Below are positions 1-7,500 of a DNA stretch of 45,926 bases, in pieces (the stretch's first letter is position 1; every line of letters begins with the position of its first letter). Below the pieces are notes generated by a model, which worked only from the letters and a program-made list of their open reading frames with translations, made no database searches and was not told the origin of the DNA. The stretch is from a virus. The stretch covers positions 1 to 45,926 of IMG/VR virus record IMGVR_UViG_3300042373_001312; one strand, written 5' to 3'. A program made the position numbers and the translations under genes.

Positions 1-369
1 GCGAATTACCGCGCAGCTAGTGGCTACAGCTACGACTCCAGCGGCTCGGTGAACAATTTCCATCCGACCTATGCGACAGGATCGATACCTTACACTTCGC
101 CCGTGGGGGCTTTTGCCGCCAATGGCTACGGCTTGTATGACATGGCAGGAAATGTATCGGAGTGGTGTTGGGATTGGATTGGGGCATACGCGACAGGCAG
201 TCAGACCAATCCACGTGGACCTACTTCAGGTACAATTCGTGTATTACGTGGCGGTGGTTGGACGTCTAATGATGGTCCTAATTACAGTCGTGTTGCAGTA
301 CGTACGGCTGGCGGTCCCAATGTTACGAATACTGCCATAGGATTTAGAGTTGTCCGCAACACAATATAA
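1..369 (+). CDS. FGE-sulfatase/C-type-lectin-fold adhesin, C-terminal part (5' truncated)
   Basis: The reading frame is open from base 1, so the gene starts left of the window; an internal GTG at 49 is not the real start. The visible 122 residues carry hallmarks of the formylglycine-generating-enzyme (SUMF1/FGE-sulfatase) fold, a C-type-lectin-like fold: NGYGLYDMAGNVSEWCWDW, then RVLRGGGW, and a terminal IGFRVVR. In phages this fold usually serves as a receptor-binding tip or adhesin, not an enzyme; it is also a common target fold of diversity-generating retroelements, whose variable region lies in just this 3' part. No reverse transcriptase or template repeat is visible in the window. The first ~200 bases look more GC-rich than the following genes. 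It sits immediately before two fibre genes, which supports a virion adhesin role (inference). Confidence 0.8.
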   Translation, partial: ANYRAASGYSYDSSGSVNNFHPTYATGSIPYTSPVGAFAANGYGLYDMAGNVSEWCWDWIGAYATGSQTNPRGPTSGTIRVLRGGGWTSNDGPNYSRVAVRTAGGPNVTNTAIGFRVVRNTI

Positions 370-374
370 TTCTA

Positions 375-382
375 TATAAATA
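375..382 (+). promoter_or_regulatory. T4-type late promoter TATAAATA
   Basis: Exact T4 late -10 octamer, 6 nt before the ATG at 389. It would drive the collar-domain fibre gene and probably the following fibre. Confidence 0.8.
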
Positions 383-388
383 TCGTAT

Positions 389-1795
389 ATGGCTACCATA
401 AAAATTTCACAGTTAAGCGAACTAACAGCTGACACAGATGTAACGTCAAATGACCTCTTACAAATAATTAATATTGAGCAGACTTCGTCGACATATCCAG
501 CTGGTACAAATCGCAAGATTAAAGCGAGTACCCTCGCAAATGGTCTTGCGCGGCTGACTACAACAATACCACAAGTTATACAAAATGCATTAGACAGCAA
601 AGCAAATAATAATAGTGCTGGTATAAAGGTTGCAATTCCAGTAGTCACTGCATCTAATGCACAAAATTATACAATAGCCAATATAATTCCAGGTTCTAGT
701 ATAAGTGGAATAACCCTTGCATCTGGCAATCGTGTACTCCTAAAAGATCAAAGCGCACCTGCTCAAAATGGAATCTATGTAGTTCAAGCAAGTGGGTCCC
801 CACTTCGTGCCACAGACTTTAATGAGGCAATAGAAATTAATAATGGATATGTACTTGTAGATGGCGGTGACCTTAAAGGCAGTTCATGGATAGTGACAAG
901 TGTCGTTGCTGTAGTTGGCACTGATCCAATAAATTTTACTCAATTTTCTTCTGTTATAAGTGGAGTATCAAAAGCACAAGTTGGTTTAGGTAATGTTGAT
1001 AATACAAGTGATCTTAATAAACCAGTATCAACAGCGACTGCGACTGCATTAAACCTTAAAGCAAATATTTTAAATCCAACCTTTACTGGAACAGTAGGTG
1101 GCATTACAAAGAGCATGGTTGGACTTGATGCGGTTGATAACACAAGTGACGCAAATAAACCAGTATCAACTGCAACGCAGACCGCATTAAACCTTAAAGC
1201 AAACCTCGCAAGTCCAATATTCTCTGGAAATGTAGCACTACCAAGCACAACTACTGTTGGTGGCACTACAATTAGCTTTGTTCCAGCGGGAGCAGTTATG
1301 GCTTTTGCAATGAACTCTGCACCAACTGGTTGGCTTGTATGTAACGGTCAGGCAGTTAACCGAGCAGGGGTTTCTGGTTATCCAGCACTTTTTGCAGCTA
1401 TTGGCACAACATATGGTGCAGGAGATAATAGTACGACCTTCAATCTCCCCGATTTAAGGGGATATTTCGTTCGTGGATCTGGAACAAACGGTGATGGTAC
1501 TGTGTCTGGCGTATTTGGCGCAAAACAAAGTCAAATGTTCCAAACTCACGGGCATTCTGCGTCATCCAATTCAACAGGAGATCATAATCATTCGACTGGA
1601 CAAACTGGAACTGGAACAACACCGGACGGGCCTTTTTTAAGTGGAACACGATATGTTACTGGAATTGGAGCGGTTTCTACAGGAACGGCTGGAGCACACA
1701 GTCACACTATTACAGTAGGCTCGCCAAATAGTGGTACTACAGGTAGTGAGACTCGCCCGGTAAACATCGCAATGCTGTATTGCATAAAATTCTAA
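389..1795 (+). CDS. Tail fibre protein with phage tail-collar domain
   Basis: 468 residues. Residues 1-60 form a short N-terminal domain (TSNDLLQIINI, PAGTNRKIKAS) shared with the next gene, probably a virion attachment region. The middle has fibre repeats of the type NVDNTSDLNKPVSTATATAL and ALNLKAN. From about residue 298 a phage tail collar domain follows: MNSAPTGWLVCNGQAV, then FNLPDLRGYFVRGSG, histidine pairs HGH, HNH and HSH (residues ~385-440) like the metal-binding histidines of T4 short tail fibre gp12, and the classic ending RPVNIAMLYCIKF. The likely role is a trimeric receptor-binding fibre. Its start lies 6 nt after a TATAAATA late promoter. A 46-bp segment is identical to part of the downstream gene. 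Confidence 0.85.
   Translation: MATIKISQLSELTADTDVTSNDLLQIINIEQTSSTYPAGTNRKIKASTLANGLARLTTTIPQVIQNALDSKANNNSAGIKVAIPVVTASNAQNYTIANIIPGSSISGITLASGNRVLLKDQSAPAQNGIYVVQASGSPLRATDFNEAIEINNGYVLVDGGDLKGSSWIVTSVVAVVGTDPINFTQFSSVISGVSKAQVGLGNVDNTSDLNKPVSTATATALNLKANILNPTFTGTVGGITKSMVGLDAVDNTSDANKPVSTATQTALNLKANLASPIFSGNVALPSTTTVGGTTISFVPAGAVMAFAMNSAPTGWLVCNGQAVNRAGVSGYPALFAAIGTTYGAGDNSTTFNLPDLRGYFVRGSGTNGDGTVSGVFGAKQSQMFQTHGHSASSNSTGDHNHSTGQTGTGTTPDGPFLSGTRYVTGIGAVSTGTAGAHSHTITVGSPNSGTTGSETRPVNIAMLYCIKF
1072..1117 (+). repeat. 46-bp exact repeat, copy 1 (other copy 2152-2197)
   Basis: Identical at DNA level to 2152-2197, both within fibre repeats encoding the FTGTVGGITKSM segment. This long exact identity between neighbouring paralogues indicates recent duplication or gene conversion. 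Confidence 0.9.
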
Positions 1796-1801
1796 TAAAT
1801 A
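1794..1801 (+). promoter_or_regulatory. Late-promoter variant AATAAATA
   Basis: One mismatch to TATAAATA, overlapping the stop codon of the preceding gene and 6 nt before the ATG at 1808, the same geometry as the exact copies elsewhere. Confidence 0.5.
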
Positions 1802-1807
1802 TAAAAT

Positions 1808-3037
1808 ATGCCAGTTAAAATTACAGACCTAGATACATCAACGACTATTACGAGTAATGATCTCATTCAAATCATTGATGTTGATGATCTAACAATGAGT
1901 CCTGCAGGGACAAATAGAAAGATTACTGCGTCTAATGCAGCAAATCAACTAGCAAATTTGATTTCGAGTGTGCCACCTGTAATGGTAACTGCCTTATCAA
2001 CAAAGGCAAATCTTAATTCTCCTACATTTGATGGAAATGTGGTGCTACCAACCACAACCTCTATAGGACCGGTTAATAACGCTGAAATAGGACGTCTAAG
2101 TGGAGTTACTAGTGGTATTCAAGGACAGTTGGATCTTAAGGCAAACCTTGCAAATCCAACCTTTACTGGAACAGTAGGTGGCATTACAAAGAGCATGATT
2201 GGGCTCAGCAATGTTAATAATACGAGTGATGCTGATAAACCGGTATCTACGGCGACACAGACCGCATTAAACCTTAAGGCAAACCTTGCAAGCCCAAATT
2301 TCTCTGGTAACGTGGTGTTACCTGATACAACCTCTATAGGATCTGTTACTAGTGCTGAAATAGGACGTCTAAGTGGTGTTACTAGTGGTATTCAAAGCCA
2401 ACTAAATGGCAAACAAGCAACAATAACAGGAGCTGCAACTACTATTGATACTGAAAACTTGACGGCATCGAGAGTATTGGTGTCAGACTCTGATGGTAAA
2501 GTATCAGCGTTATCACAGTCGGCACCTGTATTTGTGCCAGCAAACTATAGTACGCTTTCAAATAGTAATAGTTTTTTAATAGGTTATTCTGCTAACGGAA
2601 CATTAAGTACAGATCCTTGGTGGTCAGGCATACAGACAGTAACAGTTCCAAATTGCCCAACAAATACTGTTGGTGTACTTCTCCAAGCTATTGTAAATTG
2701 CAACACATTTGCAAATAATGAAATACGCGCAAACTATTATAAGTCGAGTGAACAAAATAGTGCAGTTGTACCATCTACGAGTACAACTGCACAGAATATT
2801 ACACAAGCGCAATACAACGCTATTAATACATCATTTACTAGAATTTCATTAGATTCTATGGGTACATCTACAGGAGGATTTGAAGCAGAAGGCAGTGCGA
2901 CATTCCCATTGTATATAGATGAAACTAACCAACAATTCAAATATTTTTTAACTGATAATAAAGCTTCAACCGCTCCAACATCTACACCAGAATATAGTAC
3001 AAATATTAGGCTATTAGGCTATTACGTAAAAATATAA
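1808..3037 (+). CDS. Tail fibre-like structural protein, paralogue of the upstream fibre
   Basis: 409 residues. The N-terminal ~55 residues (TSNDLIQIIDV, PAGTNRKITAS) match the upstream collar fibre, followed by the same fibre repeats (NVNNTSDADKPVSTATQTAL, ALNLKANL) and two near-identical blocks containing SAEIGRLSGVTSGIQ. The C-terminal ~150 residues differ: no collar domain is seen, and instead there is a beta-rich region from about residue 270 ending RLLGYYVKI that I do not recognise. It looks like a paralogue that keeps the attachment and shaft portions but has a swapped tip, as expected for host-range proteins. Only 12 nt separate it from the previous gene. Confidence 0.75.
   Translation: MPVKITDLDTSTTITSNDLIQIIDVDDLTMSPAGTNRKITASNAANQLANLISSVPPVMVTALSTKANLNSPTFDGNVVLPTTTSIGPVNNAEIGRLSGVTSGIQGQLDLKANLANPTFTGTVGGITKSMIGLSNVNNTSDADKPVSTATQTALNLKANLASPNFSGNVVLPDTTSIGSVTSAEIGRLSGVTSGIQSQLNGKQATITGAATTIDTENLTASRVLVSDSDGKVSALSQSAPVFVPANYSTLSNSNSFLIGYSANGTLSTDPWWSGIQTVTVPNCPTNTVGVLLQAIVNCNTFANNEIRANYYKSSEQNSAVVPSTSTTAQNITQAQYNAINTSFTRISLDSMGTSTGGFEAEGSATFPLYIDETNQQFKYFLTDNKASTAPTSTPEYSTNIRLLGYYVKI
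2152..2197 (+). repeat. 46-bp exact repeat, copy 2 (other copy 1072-1117)
   Basis: Second copy of the exact 46-bp repeat in the paralogous fibre gene. It is a ready substrate for recombination that would swap tips between the two fibres. Confidence 0.9.
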
Positions 3038-3107
3038 AAATATTCATTTACTACTAGCAACTAATAAATTACATCCAACAACTCGCTTTAAATAATTAAA
3101 ATTTTGT

Positions 3108-3115
3108 TATAAATA
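3108..3115 (+). promoter_or_regulatory. T4-type late promoter TATAAATA
   Basis: Exact octamer in the 96-nt gap before gp8, 18 nt upstream of its ATG. The rest of this gap (3038-3133) is AT-rich with no other recognisable element. Confidence 0.8.
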
Positions 3116-3133
3116 CATTAAATAAAAATATAT

Positions 3134-4513
3134 ATGGCAGCAATCGTAACAGACTCCTTTCGTAGAAACAACGCTCAATTTTTTCTAGACAATATTGCAG
3201 ACAGTACATATTATCTTGGGCTTGGTAAATCTGAACAATGGGCAACCGACGAGGAGTCAACAAGTTTAGTTATACCTATTCCTCTTGGAATTCCTTCAGA
3301 TGATTCCGATATAAAATCAAATTTAACTACATTAATTAAGATTAATACGGTTAATAGCGGACTGGTAATTCCACAAATAAAATGGAAAGCTGGTGCTCGC
3401 TATAAGGCATACAGTCCAGCCGATCCTGATTGTTTTTACCCTAGTACACTTGTTGGTGGAGGAGAAGTTAATCCATGCTATGCAGTTATAAGTGGACGAA
3501 TTTACCTATGCTTAAAGGCCGGTGACGGAGCAGTTGCCAACATTCCAGTGTCCACTGACTATCGTGCCCTTAGTTATGGCAGTGATGGTTATATATGGAT
3601 ACTTGTTGATAATGTAGTTACTGCAACTGCAAATATCAATACCGATCAATTTATTAGCATTTCTTCTGGAGTTGCTGCTGATTCAATTTCAGCAGCAATT
3701 GAAAATGATGGTGGAGGGTTATTATATGGGTTTACATTAACTTCTGGAGGCAGTGGATATACATCTACAAATTCTGTTCAGTTTGTTGCGCGAAAAATCA
3801 ATGACACCGAAATTACAATAACATGCCCAGTAAATATAAATTCTACTACTGGGGCGATTGAAAGTGTGCTATTGCCTGCTGACTATTCTTATATCGCGGA
3901 GTCTTCAAAAGGTATAGTTGATGGATATTTTATTTTTGATCCAGCTGAAACTGGATCTGGAGCAGTTATAGTTCCACATATTGCTCCTGCTCGTGGATTT
4001 GCATACAAACCATCAGCAACTTTACCATCGTGGTATGTTGGAATCGCGGTAGACGCAGTTGATAACATTTCGGATGATGGGTTGTATATACCATATCGTC
4101 AAATATCGGTATTAAAAGATATAGAATATTCTGAAGGTTCATCAATTGATACACTAGCCGCGCTTCGTTACCTAACATTAGCGTCTGCTCCAACAAGTAC
4201 TCCTGCAGTTGGTAGTTTAATAACTTTTGGTACGACTGGAATAAAGGCGTATTTTGATAACTATTCTACTGTTTCTGTTGGTGGAAGCACCCAACATCGT
4301 GTTTATTTTCACCAAAACTCAACTACTGGATATGGCGTGGTACCATCAACTGGTTCATTTACAGCACCTAATAATAACACTATAAATTATTTAACAGTAA
4401 ATAACAATGAGTATACACCACGTAGCGGCGAAGTTATATTTGCTGAAAATCGCAAAAAAATAAATCGTCAAAGTGCTCAAACTGAAGAAATCAAGATTAT
4501 TATTCAATTCTAA
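3134..4513 (+). CDS. 8: Baseplate wedge protein gp8
   Basis: 459 residues, compared with about 334 in T4. The N-terminus (AIVTDSFRRNN, then LGLGKSEQWATDEES) aligns with the T4 gp8 start (AIVTSKFR, FGRSEPWSSNE), and the C-terminus SGEVIFAENRKKI...AQTEEIKIIIQF matches T4 gp8 SGEMIYMENR...DQTEEINILFTF (family sequence recalled, not searched). Gp8 is a structural subunit of the baseplate wedge. The extra length appears to come from an internal beta-rich insertion around residues 165-265, containing a TSGGSGYTST motif like those in the giant downstream protein. The stop overlaps the next start by one base (TAATG), which suggests coupled translation. Confidence 0.9.
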   Translation: MAAIVTDSFRRNNAQFFLDNIADSTYYLGLGKSEQWATDEESTSLVIPIPLGIPSDDSDIKSNLTTLIKINTVNSGLVIPQIKWKAGARYKAYSPADPDCFYPSTLVGGGEVNPCYAVISGRIYLCLKAGDGAVANIPVSTDYRALSYGSDGYIWILVDNVVTATANINTDQFISISSGVAADSISAAIENDGGGLLYGFTLTSGGSGYTSTNSVQFVARKINDTEITITCPVNINSTTGAIESVLLPADYSYIAESSKGIVDGYFIFDPAETGSGAVIVPHIAPARGFAYKPSATLPSWYVGIAVDAVDNISDDGLYIPYRQISVLKDIEYSEGSSIDTLAALRYLTLASAPTSTPAVGSLITFGTTGIKAYFDNYSTVSVGGSTQHRVYFHQNSTTGYGVVPSTGSFTAPNNNTINYLTVNNNEYTPRSGEVIFAENRKKINRQSAQTEEIKIIIQF

Positions 4514-7500
4514 TGTCTGTTACAACATACAACACTACATATCATGATGATTATAATGCGTCTGGAAATGGCGATAAAAATTATCTTCGCGTATTATTTA
4601 AACCTGGTTATAGTGTACAGGTAAGAGAACTTAATCAGTTGCAGTCTGCACTGCAAGATCAAGTTAATCGCCTTGGCAGCAGTGTTTGGAAAAATGATAC
4701 TGCAGTAATTGGCGGCAAGACTTCTTTTTTGCCCAGTGTACGCTCACTTACATTAAACCTATCAACTGCAGTTTCATCTGTTGCCGAAACTGCATTTACT
4801 GTCGCTCAAATTGCCGAGACTGCAAAAACTATTGAATATGCTTCAGGTCTTCGTGGTGAAATACTTGGTTATAGACAAATAGAGGCAAACATCTATAGGT
4901 TTTATTTTACATACATCAATACGGGAAATGCCGGCGAAACTGAATTTGATGATGACACACTCGCTGGTTATAGTCTAATATTGCGTTCTTCAGATTTAAA
5001 TTTAACTGAAAATGAGTTGCCATCAGTATCAAATCTAACTTATATTTCTATTGGGTTTGCGTCTGGAATTGTTTGTGAAGAAGGTGTATTTTTTACAAAG
5101 GGATCATTTGTAGCAGTTCCACGTCAAACGGTTTTCATTGATAAGGCGTCTGAAGAAACACTTCTTTCTGGTTATGCAGTATTAAAGATTGATGAAAATA
5201 TTGTCACCTATTCAAGCGATAATACATTACTTGATAATGCAAATGGCACTCCAAACTATAGTGCTCCAGGCGCCGATCGTTATTCAATAGACTTAACATT
5301 GCAATGGATCACATCAACTGTGTATGCAGCAGATGTATCAAATTCATATATAAAACTGCTTGTAATAAATTCTTCGCGTCCATTAGAAGTTGTTGAAACT
5401 GCAGAATACTCGGAAATTGTTGATATACTTGCAAAGCGTACAAGCGAAGAGTCTGGTAACTATACAGTAAATCCATTTTCTATACAAATACGTGAGACAT
5501 TTGATGGCGATAATTTACCAGCAAATTGTATTGTAGTTGGGCGGCGCTATCGCATTCAAGATCTTGGTAGCACTACTGCTCCTCTTACTGATTGGGTTGC
5601 TCTCGGCGCAGCTTCGCCTGCAATTGTAGGTTCTGAATTTGTAGCAGTTTTACCACCAGGAGACGGAACATCAGGCACTGCATTAGTAAATGAAACCAAT
5701 GGCGGCCGCGTTAGTGAGGTTGCATATATACATGGTGCATACAAGGCAGATGATCTAGATCAAATAGGATATACATTTGAAACTGTCGCTCAGCAAAAGG
5801 CAGCAATTGAAGATGCACGAGGTAAATTTACTGTTACTCTCGATCCATCTACTGCTTATGTTGATGGGTACCGAGTAGCACTTGATAAAAGTTTAAACTT
5901 AACCTCTCCAAAGGCTCTTGAGACTGGAGAGTTTAATGTCAGTGTGAGTGCAAATATAGGCAACTATTTTATTGGTGATGTACAACGTGCCAATGCGAAT
6001 GATTCTACCTTTCCATCGATTTCAACAATTACAAATACATATAACCTGTATGCGTACAACACGACATTATCAACTACTACACCTCCAGTAGAAGGTGCAA
6101 ATGTAGTCATTATTGGCACTTGTCGCATAAAGGCGTTTGAACCAACTGGCGCGTCATCTACAGAATTTAAATGTTATGTATATGATGTAAAGTTTAATTC
6201 TACAGCACAAACTGCTAATTGGAATGCACGTCGATTTGATAACATTGATCAAATTTATGGAAATAACTTTTTGTTTAATGTAACTGGTGGAAATTTACAA
6301 GAAACAACATCAAGTACAAACTTGTTTGAACTTCCATATGCACAAACAAAGACTCTTCAAAATATATCATATTATGTTCAACAAACTTTTAGCGGATCTA
6401 CTGCACCAAATATAACTCTTAATGTTGGTGATAATAAAATATTTACTGACACAAGTGATATTACATTAATAGTTAATGGAACCACTAAAACACAAAGTGA
6501 ATATACTGCAACGCTATCATCGAATGCAAAAACTATTACAATAGTACCGAGCAATAGCAACTGGTCATCAGGCGCAGTTTATAGTGCGCTTGCAAAAGTT
6601 AAGGTTATAAATGCCAGTACCGCAGCGCGAGTTACAAAGAGTGTGGCATCTACTACAGACAGTGGCGTTACACCAGCGTCTGGAGGTGCGTCTCGCATAT
6701 ACACTCTTAAAAATACCGATATTATCCGCATCGTAAGTGTGGTTTCTGATAATAAAGACATTACCTCATCATTTAAACTAATTGATGACGGCCAACGCGA
6801 TAACATCTATACAAATGGACGCATCCAATATATTGGTTCTGGCCAATTAAATGCTAATATTGATATTACATATGAATATTATGACCGTCTTGGCGGAGTC
6901 TCTGGTCGTGATCTCGTGATGTATAATGTTGACTCTTATAGTTCAAATAACAACAGCGTTGGCACCCCATATGATAATATACCAACATACTCTGGGATTA
7001 AACTTTCTGATGTGCTAGACTTTAGACAAGACATACTCTATACTGTAAATTCAGGTGTTGTTGGAAATATAGTATCAAATACTGGAAAAGCCATTATTGA
7101 TCCAAATACCCCTATAACTTGCGCAGCTACATTCTATTTACCACGTATTGATAAGGTTACAGTAAATTCTAGAAATGAGTTTGCGATTATTCAAGGCATT
7201 CCATCTCTAACTCCAGTTGAGCCTGGAGCGCCAAAAAATTCAATGACACTCTATTCATTGAACGTTCCAGCATACACGCAAAATGTGTCTGAAATTGTAA
7301 AAAATTATATCGACAATCGTCGATATACAATGCGAGACATTGGTGCCCTTGAAAAACGTATAGGCAATATTGAATATTATACTTCGCTATCATTACTAGA
7401 ACGTTCTGCTAATGATAAACCAATTTTTGATGATGCGGGCGAACGATTTAAAAATGGAATACTAGTTGATAATTTTATTGGTCATGGAGTTGGCGACGTC

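Noticed and set aside
244-648. 134-codon minus-strand frame across the first two genes
   Set aside because: Overlaps two well-supported + strand genes and has no recognisable protein features.
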